A DNA stretch of 64,000 nucleotides, from the NCBI GenBank assembly GCA_947447265.1, contig CANFKC010000003.1, positions 124,001 through 188,000 of the forward strand, given 5' to 3'. This document shows positions 37,223 through 44,843 of the stretch, piece by piece (the stretch's first letter is position 1; each line of letters begins with the position of its first letter). The position numbers and the translations under genes are program-made. This DNA is from Chitinophagaceae bacterium (lineage in GTDB: Bacteria; Bacteroidota; Bacteroidia; Chitinophagales; Chitinophagaceae). The notes beneath the pieces were generated by a model. The model was given only the letters and a program-made list of their open reading frames with translations, was not told the origin of the DNA and made no database searches.

Positions 37223-37636
37223 TTATATTTCAGGATGGCCTTCGGTAACTTCAGCAAATTGTGCGTCACGTATATTCTTTTGCACAGCGATAGCGGCAAA
37301 TAAGCACAACATAAAAGACATGCCATAAAAGCCTTTTTCACTACGCGCCAGGTTGGCATTCCACAAACCCACAATCAAAAGCAGTAAAGAAAGCCCGGTA
37401 GAAAACCAGCTGATACCATAGTATATGGCTGTTACCTTAATGCCTTCCAGTTGGTCACGAACGGCTTTTTGAAGAGATACGGCAGAAAATAGTCCGTACA
37501 TCAGTACTACGAAATAATATCCTTTTTCATTGAGCTGCATGGTGGCGTTCCATAAACCCACACAATAAGATACGGTACCTGCTAAAAGGCAGATCCAGCT
37601 TGCAGCGATAAAAGCATTTGAAGGCTTTTGTTTCAT
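37223..37636 (-). CDS. yiaA: YiaA/YiaB-type inner membrane protein
   Basis: The 137-residue protein has two repeated two-helix units, the hallmark of the YiaAB family: [20 protein letters not shown] with [24 protein letters not shown], then [20 protein letters not shown] with [23 protein letters not shown]. The function is not established. I start at the ATG at 37636; a longer frame reaches 37723 but passes through the promoter and FNR-like site. A Crp/Fnr-family gene lies immediately upstream in the same direction (91-base gap). Confidence 0.85.
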   Translation of the reverse strand: MKQKPSNAFIAASWICLLAGTVSYCVGLWNATMQLNEKGYYFVVLMYGLFSAVSLQKAVRDQLEGIKVTAIYYGISWFSTGLSLLLLIVGLWNANLARSEKGFYGMSFMLCLFAAIAVQKNIRDAQFAEVTEGHPEI

Positions 37637-37660
37637 AAAATCATTTGTTTGATGATGAAA

Positions 37661-37704
37661 CAAAAGTATAACGGCTCTGGCCGCGGTTATTTGACTTATA
37701 TCAA
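37661..37704 (-). promoter_or_regulatory. yiaA promoter with FNR-type operator
   Basis: On the minus strand, TTGAT-ATAA-GTCAA (37704-37691) differs from the FNR consensus TTGATnnnnATCAA at one base. A -7 element TACTTTTG (37668-37661) follows, with no TTG at the normal -33 distance. If transcription starts near 37654, the operator centre is about 43 bases upstream, close to the -41.5 of class II activation. The neighbouring Crp/Fnr protein is the natural candidate to bind it (inference). Confidence 0.55.
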
Positions 37705-37726
37705 ATTCCAATGCCCTTAACAAAAC

Positions 37727-38287
37727 TTACTGTTTTGCCCTTATCCGGCTCAGTGTTTCCTGTGTTATGCCGAGGTAAGACGCAATTTGCCCGAGTGGCG
37801 CACGCAGCACCAGTGGCCCGTTTTGCTTCACTAAATTATCGTAGCGTTCTTTTGCCGTAGTAAATTGCAGACCCAGTAAACGGCCTTCCAGTTTTACGTA
37901 GTAGTTCTCAGTGAGTATCCTGCCCAGTCGTTCTGTTTCCGGAAAACGGGTGTACAATTGTTGTAAATTAGTGTAGGGCAGTTGCAGCAGCTCGCAATCT
38001 TCCAGAGCCTCAATAGTTTCGGTTGAGGTGGCTTTCGTGATGTAGGCGTAGAAGCTGGTTGCAAATTCCCCCTCTCTCGCAAACCAATTGGTAATTTCTT
38101 TTTCTTCCTGGTAATAAAACCCTCTCAGCAGGCCGCTTTCCACAAAGTAAATATCATGGCAGTATTCCCCGGCACGAATCAGCAGCTGGCCTTTTTTTAC
38201 AGTCTTAATTAGGGTTATGTTATGCAACGCATCCCTTAGTTCTTCTGAAACGGGTATTATAGATTGGATGTGGGTGAGGAAGGTCAT
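37727..38287 (-). CDS. Crp/Fnr family transcriptional regulator
   Basis: The 186-residue protein has an N-terminal cyclic-nucleotide-binding beta-roll (about 20-115: TVKKGQLLIRAGEYCHDIYF, ESGLLRGFYYQEEKEITNWF, ATSFYAYITKATSTETIEAL) and a C-terminal winged helix (GPLVLRAPLGQIASYLGITQETLSRIR). No cysteine cluster for an Fe-S sensor is present, unlike E. coli FNR. The divergent effector pocket suggests a Bacteroidota Crp/Fnr type whose signal is unknown. The recognition helix ends almost at the C-terminus (TQETLSRIRAKQ). It is followed by yiaA, whose upstream region carries an FNR-like palindrome. Confidence 0.85.
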   Translation of the reverse strand: MTFLTHIQSIIPVSEELRDALHNITLIKTVKKGQLLIRAGEYCHDIYFVESGLLRGFYYQEEKEITNWFAREGEFATSFYAYITKATSTETIEALEDCELLQLPYTNLQQLYTRFPETERLGRILTENYYVKLEGRLLGLQFTTAKERYDNLVKQNGPLVLRAPLGQIASYLGITQETLSRIRAKQ

Positions 38288-38461
38288 AAGGGGTATGTTT
38301 ATGAAATAAAGCTATTCTTCGACTGAATAAGGATCGAGCAGTCGCTTTTAGTCAATGTGAGATTTTTTCTTCTGGCAGTGGTTAGCCATAATTTTTTGTA
38401 TTGTTCATATCAAATACCGACTGTCGATTGGATTAATAAGTTGATGCAAAAAGTGGCGTTA

Positions 38462-38802
38462 TTATTCCATGCCCAACACTGTCTTTAAAGATATTTTTAT
38501 TTTTTCTACCATTGCCGGAGTAATGTAACCAACATACTTTACGAGTCTTTCTTCAGCAACAGAGCGTATCTGAAAACAGTCTGCAGCAGATTCTTTAGTT
38601 AGCTTATTAATTTTATCGGGTATAATCTTTACCATCCATGGAGCTATACTGTAATGTTCTTTCCAATCGGTGAGTGGTACTATAACCTTCAGCGGGAGTT
38701 TGCCTAAGGCATCATCATTAACTATAATGGACGGCCTTGTTTTTTTATCTCGGCTCCCACCGTTGGGTCGAGATTTATTAACCATACCTCACCTTGATTC
38801 AT
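38462..38802 (-). CDS. MazF/PemK-type toxin, reading frame interrupted at an A7 tract
   Basis: From the ATG at 38802, the mRNA reads M-N-Q then GEVWLINLDPTVGAEIKK, the classic MazF N-terminus. It then meets seven A residues (T7 at 38740-38746 on the plus strand) and stops five codons later, giving a 26-residue product. The -1 frame continues exactly where MazF should: TRPSIIVNDDA, LPLKVIVPLTDW, MVKIIPDKINKLTKESAADC, ending at 38462. A -1 shift yields a normal ~113-residue toxin. In the zero frame the tract reads ATA AAA AAA, a correctly phased A_AAA_AAA slippery heptamer. An ATG at 38785 in the downstream frame would lack the first strand. Sequencing error, decay and programmed shift all remain possible. 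Confidence 0.7.
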
Positions 38803-38998
38803 AAAATGGCTCGCTGTCTAATTTGGTGAAAATGGTCAATTCTTTATTTGTCGCGTAATCATTGTATAGTGCATTAACTGCTACATCCATTTGATGTTCC
38901 TTTTGTTGTCTTATAGTTTTAAGCGTTTTTTCAACTAGCAACAATTGCTCCGCCAAAGGAAGCTTATTTATCTCTTTTATGATAGCTGTTGTAGTCAT
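38789..38998 (-). CDS. Antitoxin partner of the MazF-type toxin
   Basis: The 69-residue protein (TTTAIIKEINKLPLAEQLLL, VEKTLKTIRQQKEHQMDVAV, NALYNDYATNKELTIFTKLD, ending EPFYESR) matches small Bacteroidota antitoxins paired with PemK/MazF toxins. The C-terminal NDY..NKELTIFT.LD..PFYE stretch is the expected toxin-binding tail. The ATG at 38998 is the natural start; a 33-codon upstream extension is not convincing. Its stop overlaps the toxin ATG by 14 bases, implying translational coupling. Confidence 0.7.
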   Translation of the reverse strand: MTTTAIIKEINKLPLAEQLLLVEKTLKTIRQQKEHQMDVAVNALYNDYATNKELTIFTKLDSEPFYESR

Positions 38999-39120
38999 AA
39001 TGTAAAAATAGCGAAAATATTGCATTAGTAAACACCACGTATTCGAGCATTCATTTCCTCTCTCACAACTTTTAACTTTTACGCCAACAACCTGCATTTA
39101 GTAAATACCTTATAAACCAA

Positions 39121-39128
39121 TACCTTTG
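39121..39128 (+). promoter_or_regulatory. -7 element TACCTTTG before the trans-sulfuration gene
   Basis: An exact TAnnTTTG match 23 bases before the ATG at 39152. No clear TTG was found at the -33 distance. Confidence 0.5.
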
Positions 39129-39151
39129 CACTCGCAAATAATACACACATT

Positions 39152-40306
39152 ATGGCAGGTAGTAATTACAAGTTAGATACAAAGTTAATACACGCGGGTA
39201 TAGAACCAGACCCAACAACCGGTGCCATAATGACACCTATTTACCAGACTTCAACCTATGTGCAGGCTGCACCCGGCGAACATAAAGGCTATGAGTACGC
39301 CCGCACACAGAACCCCACACGCACTGTGCTGCAGAACGCACTTGCCGCAATTGAAAATGGTACCCATGGTTTGTGCTTCGGCAGTGGCATGGCTGCAACC
39401 GATGCGGTAATAAAATTATTGAGCCCTGGTGATGAAGTAATTGTATCGAACGACTTATATGGCGGTACTTACCGTATAATGACCAAAGTTTTCGCGAATT
39501 ATGGTATTAAGTTTCACTTCGTTGATATGTTCAATGCCGAAGGCATTAATCAATACGTGAATGGCAATACTAAAATGATATGGATAGAAACACCTACCAA
39601 TCCGTTGCTGAACGTTATTGATATTGCTGCATGTGCCGCAATAGCTAAAAAGAACAACCTGCTGCTGGTTTGCGATAATACTTTCGCATCACCTTACCTG
39701 CAAACACCGCTCGACCTGGGCGCTGATATAGTTTTACACTCTGCTACCAAGTACTTAGGCGGTCATAGCGACGTAGTACATGGCGCGCTGATAGTTAAAG
39801 ACGAAAAGCTTGATGAAAAGCTGCGTTTTATACAAAACAGTTGTGGCGCAGTACCTGGCCCGCATGATTGCTGGCTGGTACTCAGGGGCATTAAAACATT
39901 GCATGTGCGCATGCAGCGCCATTGCGAAAATGGTGAGGCTATAGCTAAATACCTACGTTCGCACCCTAAGGTAGCCAAAGTACTTTGGGTGGGTTTTGAA
40001 GACCATCCGAACCACGGTATTGCTAAAAAGCAAATGCGCGGCTTTGGCGGCATGATATCGTTCACGTTAAAGAACGATGACCTGAATGAAGCTATAGCGG
40101 TATTAAGCAAAACAAAATTATTTTCCCTTGCTGAGTCATTGGGTGGTGTTGAATCGCTCATTGGCCATCCGGCTTCTATGACGCATGGTTCTATACCAAG
40201 GGAAGAAAGAATAAAGAACGGCCTTGTAGATTCGTTGATAAGGCTGAGCGTAGGTATTGAGGCAATTGAAGACCTTATTGAAGATCTTAAACAAGCCATC
40301 GGTTAA
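39152..40306 (+). CDS. Cystathionine gamma-synthase/lyase family PLP enzyme
   Basis: The 384-residue Cys/Met-metabolism PLP enzyme shows YQTSTYVQAAPGEHKGYEYA and RTQNPTRTVLQNALAAIENG (the Y-R-NPT phosphate-binding region of the neighbouring subunit). It also has GSGMAATDAVIKLLSPGDEV, WIETPTNPLLNVIDI and the PLP lysine K200 in HSATKYLGGHSDVVHG. The C-terminal SLGGVESLIGHPASMTHGSI and LIRLSVGIEAIEDLIEDLKQ are standard. The family covers cystathionine gamma-synthase (MetB), beta-lyase (MetC) and gamma-lyase; sequence alone does not settle which. It is followed 66 bases later by phosphosulfolactate synthase, both linked to sulfur metabolism. Confidence 0.9.
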   Translation: MAGSNYKLDTKLIHAGIEPDPTTGAIMTPIYQTSTYVQAAPGEHKGYEYARTQNPTRTVLQNALAAIENGTHGLCFGSGMAATDAVIKLLSPGDEVIVSNDLYGGTYRIMTKVFANYGIKFHFVDMFNAEGINQYVNGNTKMIWIETPTNPLLNVIDIAACAAIAKKNNLLLVCDNTFASPYLQTPLDLGADIVLHSATKYLGGHSDVVHGALIVKDEKLDEKLRFIQNSCGAVPGPHDCWLVLRGIKTLHVRMQRHCENGEAIAKYLRSHPKVAKVLWVGFEDHPNHGIAKKQMRGFGGMISFTLKNDDLNEAIAVLSKTKLFSLAESLGGVESLIGHPASMTHGSIPREERIKNGLVDSLIRLSVGIEAIEDLIEDLKQAIG

Positions 40307-40372
40307 ACTTTTAGGGGCATTAATTACCTTCTGTTTAATGCCTGTTTTCATCATTCCGTAAACATAACAAAT

Positions 40373-41149
40373 ATGAATTTTCAACTCAATAGCATACCCA
40401 CCCGCACCCAGAAACCACGTACGTATGGCACTACCATGGTAATGGATAAGGGCATGGGCCTTGAAGGTGCAAGAGATTTTTTATCTGTTGCGGCCCCTTA
40501 TGTTGATATTGTAAAACTTGGTTTCGGTACCAGCTATGTAACTAATAACCTGAAAGAAAAAATAGCGATCTACCAGAGCTATGGCATACCGGTATATTTC
40601 GGGGGCACCTTGTTTGAGGCGTTTTTGGTACGCAACCAGTTTGACGACTATCTTAACGTTATTAAGGAATTCGGGCTGGACCACGTTGAAGTTTCTGACG
40701 GTTCTATAACCATACCACACATTGAAAAGTGTGGCTACATTGAAAAGCTGGCAAAACATGTAACCGTATATTCAGAAGTAGGTTCGAAGGATGCCACTAA
40801 CATTATGGCCCCTTACAAGTGGATCGAACTGATGAAGGCAGAACTGGAAGCTGGTGCAAAATATGTTATTGCAGAAGCACGCGAGGCAGGTAATGTGGGT
40901 ATATACCGTGGAACCGGCGAAGTGCGCCAGGGCCTGGTACAGGAAATACTGACGCAGATTCCAGACGAGAAAATTGTTTGGGAAGCACCGCAGAAAGCAC
41001 AGCAGGTTTACTTCCTGGAGCTGCTTGGGGCTAACGTGAACCTGGGTAATATTGCGCCGAACGAAGTGATTTCGCTGGAAGCTACCCGCGTTGGTTTGCG
41101 CGGTGATACCTTCGATCTGTTCAGGGGCAATTTGACCGACAAAAAATAA
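40373..41149 (+). CDS. comA: Phosphosulfolactate synthase (ComA family)
   Basis: The 258-residue TIM-barrel protein shows TYGTTMVMDKGMGLEGARDF, VDIVKLGFGTSYVTNN, IPVYFGGTLFEAFLVRNQ, HVEVSDGSITIPHIEK, YSEVGSKDA, AGAKYVIAEAREAGNVGIYR and GANVNLGNIAPNEVISLEAT. All fit the ComA family (PF02679), which joins sulfite to phosphoenolpyruvate to give phosphosulfolactate. In methanogens this starts coenzyme M synthesis; in Bacillus the related YitD leads to sulfolactate. In Bacteroidota the downstream product is not established. It follows a trans-sulfuration enzyme in the same direction. Confidence 0.88.
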   Translation: MNFQLNSIPTRTQKPRTYGTTMVMDKGMGLEGARDFLSVAAPYVDIVKLGFGTSYVTNNLKEKIAIYQSYGIPVYFGGTLFEAFLVRNQFDDYLNVIKEFGLDHVEVSDGSITIPHIEKCGYIEKLAKHVTVYSEVGSKDATNIMAPYKWIELMKAELEAGAKYVIAEAREAGNVGIYRGTGEVRQGLVQEILTQIPDEKIVWEAPQKAQQVYFLELLGANVNLGNIAPNEVISLEATRVGLRGDTFDLFRGNLTDKK

Positions 41150-41172
41150 TTCAACTTTATAATTGCATAAAA

Positions 41173-41718
41173 ATGAAACACGCAAAGCTGCTACTTTTCA
41201 CTGGTATAATTCTGGTATGTAGCAGCTTTGCTGCTTCTAAGTGGTTAACAATAGCTAATAAGGAAGGGCGATTTACAGCTCAGTTTCCCGGCAAGCCGGA
41301 CGAAAGCAAGAAGCAGTCCAATACTCCCGCCGGACCGATCACAATCAATTTGTTCACGTATAATGCTGACCTTTCGAAAGACGGCAACCGGTTATACCTG
41401 TTAATGTATTCCGACTATCCTGAAAAAGTGATCAATTCCAACAAAAAGAAGAACGTTGTAGATACCTTCTTTAAGAATGCTATTGATGGTGCCATCAATA
41501 ATATTCATGGCAAGATATTGTCGGTTGAAAAAAGCCCCGTTGGCAAGTATCCCGGCCGTTTCGTGAAAGCCAGTTTCGGCGAGGGTAAAGCCGTTATGGA
41601 CGTTCACTTCTACCTGGTAGACAACAGGTTCTACATGCTTGAAGTAGGGTACCAGAAAGGGCAACTGAACCCGATATCAGAAAAGCGTTTTTTCAGTTCA
41701 TTTAAGTTGCTCAATTAA
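41173..41718 (+). CDS. Exported protein of unknown function
   Basis: The 181-residue protein has a signal peptide (KHAKLLLFTGIILVCSSFAAS). The rest is alpha/beta with the pattern GRFTAQFPGKPDESKKQ, then YNADLSKDGNRLYLLMYSDY, HGKILSVEKSPVGKYPGRFV and a final RFYMLEVGYQKGQLNPISEK-RFFSSFKLL. It resembles the PsbP/MOG1-like fold seen in many small exported proteins whose end reads FF.SF.L. The function is unknown. It starts 23 bases after comA and may be co-transcribed. Confidence 0.6.
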   Translation: MKHAKLLLFTGIILVCSSFAASKWLTIANKEGRFTAQFPGKPDESKKQSNTPAGPITINLFTYNADLSKDGNRLYLLMYSDYPEKVINSNKKKNVVDTFFKNAIDGAINNIHGKILSVEKSPVGKYPGRFVKASFGEGKAVMDVHFYLVDNRFYMLEVGYQKGQLNPISEKRFFSSFKLLN

Positions 41719-41857
41719 TCAGCCTGGCTTCAATTACGGGTAAACTGAAATAGCGAGTTGCCTTTACTCCATTTTTATCCTGCTCCATTATTGTTTGCGG
41801 AATAAACCAGCTCATCATCGCCTTGCGCTGAAGTATGCTATTGCAGGGTACGTAGTA
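41711..41857 (-). pseudogene. Possible coding remnant in a convergent gap
   Basis: On the minus strand a frame of 48 codons without a start reads protein-like (VPCNSILQRKAMMSWFIPQT, then MEQDKNGVKATRYFSLPVIE and ARLIN-stop), bounded upstream by a stop at 41858-41860. Its composition looks like a natural protein C-terminus, not random sequence, but no family was recognised. It overlaps the stop of the plus-strand gene by 8 bases. The rest of 41858-41999 shows nothing recognisable. Confidence 0.3.
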
Positions 41858-41999
41858 TTAGACGATGCTTCATGGCATTCGATACAAAGTTTATCAATAC
41901 CTGTTCTACAAAACTTCTGTACTAATCACCATAAAAAACACCATTACATAAAACCGGGAGGTTCCATATAATGGTGCAAAAGTATTTTCGGGGAAATTA

Positions 42000-42596
42000 T
42001 TATTCCTCTGTTTTCTTTTTCTTAGCTGTTTTCTTAGCTGGCTTTTCTTCGCCTTCAGCAGCAGCTTCAGTTGTTTCAGCTTTCTTGCTTTTTGCTTTTT
42101 TCGCTGGTTTTTCAGCAGCAACTTCTTCAGTAGCAGGCGCTGTTTCTTCAACTTTTGGTGCAGCTTCTGTAACGGCTTCAGCCGGAGCTTCCTCAGTTGC
42201 TTCTACTTCAAATTTCAACAGATCATTTGCTTTCAGCAGTTCGTACCACTTCAGCATCTTCTTCATGTCGCTTACATAAACGCGCTCTTCGTCAAATTCA
42301 GGAAAAACACTCTTAAAATAAATAGTGATATCGTTCTTTGAAGCCGATTTAGGGTCAGCCGGAGGAATTGAGCTTTCATGTTCCTGCATTTTCTGGAACA
42401 CATTATGCAACCTCACGTTTTCGCCGGTTGTATACACCTCAATACTTTCAAGAGGCGTTACATTATGTTGGCGGGCTGAGATAAACTTGGTTGTTTTATC
42501 ATCAATGTTGCGCACTATAGCACCATCACTTTTGGTGGTCAATAACTGATAAAGGCCACTCAGTCCTGTTACCGAAACTATTTCTCTGTACTGCAT
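42000..42596 (-). CDS. DUF5606 family protein with acidic-basic low-complexity tail
   Basis: The 198-residue protein has a globular N-terminal ~130 residues: REIVSVTGLSGLYQLLTTKS, AIVRNIDDKTTKFISARQHN, LESIEVYTTGENVRLHNVF and FPEFDEERVYVSDMKKMLKW-YELL. This matches the DUF5606 family, conserved in Bacteroidota and of unknown function. The last ~65 residues are low complexity, first Ala/Glu-rich, then blocks such as EKPAKKAKSKKAE and KPAKKTAKKKKTEE that recall histone H1-like nucleic-acid-binding tails. It is predicted cytoplasmic. Start and stop are unambiguous. Confidence 0.8.
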   Translation of the reverse strand: MQYREIVSVTGLSGLYQLLTTKSDGAIVRNIDDKTTKFISARQHNVTPLESIEVYTTGENVRLHNVFQKMQEHESSIPPADPKSASKNDITIYFKSVFPEFDEERVYVSDMKKMLKWYELLKANDLLKFEVEATEEAPAEAVTEAAPKVEETAPATEEVAAEKPAKKAKSKKAETTEAAAEGEEKPAKKTAKKKKTEE

Positions 42597-42879
42597 AAGT
42601 ATTTTATAAAGGGCAGCAAAAATATAATTTTTTTGACCGAAAATTCACCTTTTCCCATTATTTGAGGCAATATTTGTTTGGAGCGCATTTTTAACCTGCC
42701 TTAAGCCCCGGATATTCTAACCGGAAGTTAGTCTTGCAAACGTACATTTTGGCTGCTTTAAGAACCGGTAAGAAAGCAAGCAACAAAAACATGACAAGTG
42801 TCAGTGAACCAATTACGGATGTTTTTATTTATATTTACCATTACAGCCGAATACACATACGGTTTATTTTTCTATAATT

Positions 42880-44769
42880 ATGGTTTTTAAGAAGGCGCTG
42901 ATAAACGTAATTACTTATGTAATGATTGGTGTGCTGTTTTCAATAGGCACGCTCAAGATATGTTCGTATGCCTTTAATATAACCAATTTGCCGGGCAGCA
43001 ATGCGCAAGGGGTTATCAATCCAATTACAGCTATCTGCTTTATGAGTATTGGTGTTTGGCTTTTTCTTTACATGTTAACTGTACAGGTAGCTAAAAGGCT
43101 TCAGCCAATTGTAACAGTGATTGTATTGGCTGCCAGCATATTGAAATTAGCTGAGCTGCTGGGCATTAGTCCTTTACAAATAGACAGGTACATTTTCCCC
43201 GAATCGCTCAATGCCGCCGAGGGTTTTGTTAGCATTGCGCCTAATTCAGCATTGTTGCTGTTATTATGCGGTGTTATATTGTTCAATGTCTATAAACAGG
43301 GCCACATTAGCCGTCTATTGAGCGACATTTGCAAAATAACCGGGTTTCTCATTTCATACCTGGCTATTATAGGCTATATCTATAATTTTGAACAGGTATA
43401 CCGCGTAGGCAATTATGTGCCAATGGCCCTCAATACTGCTATTGGCTACATTTGTTACTTTACTGCAGCCTTGTTAGCTATGCCGCCAGGCAAGTTTATG
43501 CAACTGGTATGGTCAGCATATGCTGGTGGCCGTATGTCAAGGCGCGCCATTCCATTGGTGTTAGTGCTGCCGATGGCCCTTGGCTATTTGAGGTTAATGG
43601 GGGAGGAGTTATTGTTATTCGACCCAAGCTATGGCACCGCCCTCGAAAGTTCTGCTATAGTATTTTTCATACTTACGTTTGTATTTCTTTATGCCCGCAG
43701 GCTTAACATACAAGATAGAAAACGCATTGCCGCCGAACAGCAGATAACCGAAAGCGAAAGGAAATACAGAACATTGGTAAATGCGCTGAGAGAAGGTGTA
43801 GTATACTATGACACTAAGGGCATTATTTCATTTTGTAACCGCAGTTTTTCTGAACTGTCAGGTTTTACAGACGAAGAAGTAAGGGGTAGAAGTGTGTTTG
43901 ATTTTTTTGTAAAAGAAGAGCAAAAAGAGAAGTACCGTAACTTGCTTGAAAACCCTGATAACACCCAGAAATCAGAAATCTATGAAGAGAACGTAAGGCG
44001 TAAAAATGGCGATTATATTTGGGTGTCTATTTCAGCAAGACCGGTTTTTAACGATGAGGGAGAAATGATTGCGGCGCTATCGACAATTGTCGATATTTCG
44101 GAAAGAAAAAAACAACTGGAAGATATCGAAGCCTTCAGCGCTTCAGCCGCGCATGATATTAATGCCCCACTGGCACGGATTGAAATGATAGCCATGCTGC
44201 TGATAGAAAGCACCGAAGGCCAACTGGACGAGGAAAGCCTGGAGTTGCTGCAGGCAATTGCCGGAATAACATCGAACATGCGGGGATTGCTCAGAGACCT
44301 GTTGCAATTTTCAAAACTCGGGGCATCAGCTATTGAAAAAAGCAGTGTTGATACCGAAGCAATAGTAAAGGAGATAACAGCCGCCAATATGCACCTTAAC
44401 CCGAAAGCCGAGGTAAAAGTAAACAGCCTGCCAACTTTGCTGGCTGATAAAGGTATGCTGAAACAGGTTTTCGCTAACCTTATTGGCAATGCGCTAAAAT
44501 ATTCGGCCAATAAAGAAAAGCCGGTAGTGGAAATTGGCTGCGAACAAAAGGATGGCAGCACAGTTATTTACGTTAAAGACAATGGTGCAGGGTTTGATAT
44601 GAAGGACTCGCAGAAACTATTTGCCGCATTCCAGCGCCTGCATGTAGAGTTTGAAGGTACAGGCCTTGGCTTACCCATTGTACGCAGGATAGTAGAGAAA
44701 CATGGTGGTAAAATATGGGCACATGGCGTACCGCAGGAGGGTGCGGCTTTCTACTTTACGCTCGATTAA
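42880..44769 (+). CDS. Membrane-bound PAS sensor histidine kinase
   Basis: The 629-residue protein has about eight transmembrane helices (residues 10-275) with small loops, then a short coiled coil and a PAS domain (about 295-410: YRTLVNALREGVVYYDTKGI, SELSGFTDEEVRGRSVFDFF, GDYIWVSISARPVFNDEGE, IVDISERK). The kinase core follows: H425 in ASAAHDINAPLARIEMIAML, N-box KQVFANLIGNALKYSA, G1 VKDNGAGFDM and G2 EGTGLGLPIVRRIVEKHGGK. It autophosphorylates on H425 in response to an unknown signal. No response regulator is adjacent, so it is an orphan kinase. Confidence 0.9.
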   Translation: MVFKKALINVITYVMIGVLFSIGTLKICSYAFNITNLPGSNAQGVINPITAICFMSIGVWLFLYMLTVQVAKRLQPIVTVIVLAASILKLAELLGISPLQIDRYIFPESLNAAEGFVSIAPNSALLLLLCGVILFNVYKQGHISRLLSDICKITGFLISYLAIIGYIYNFEQVYRVGNYVPMALNTAIGYICYFTAALLAMPPGKFMQLVWSAYAGGRMSRRAIPLVLVLPMALGYLRLMGEELLLFDPSYGTALESSAIVFFILTFVFLYARRLNIQDRKRIAAEQQITESERKYRTLVNALREGVVYYDTKGIISFCNRSFSELSGFTDEEVRGRSVFDFFVKEEQKEKYRNLLENPDNTQKSEIYEENVRRKNGDYIWVSISARPVFNDEGEMIAALSTIVDISERKKQLEDIEAFSASAAHDINAPLARIEMIAMLLIESTEGQLDEESLELLQAIAGITSNMRGLLRDLLQFSKLGASAIEKSSVDTEAIVKEITAANMHLNPKAEVKVNSLPTLLADKGMLKQVFANLIGNALKYSANKEKPVVEIGCEQKDGSTVIYVKDNGAGFDMKDSQKLFAAFQRLHVEFEGTGLGLPIVRRIVEKHGGKIWAHGVPQEGAAFYFTLD

Positions 44770-44843
44770 TGTGGCACAAAATGAATATTCCCGTACCTGC
44801 GCAAGATTCTGATAGCATAACTGAAAATGCAGTGGAGCAACCA

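Noticed and set aside
38400-38420. A second FNR-like site (TTGATATGAACAA) upstream of the Crp/Fnr gene
   Set aside because: The spacing between half-sites is 3 instead of 4 and it lies over 100 bases from the start codon; only the first half-site matches, so it is not claimed as an operator.
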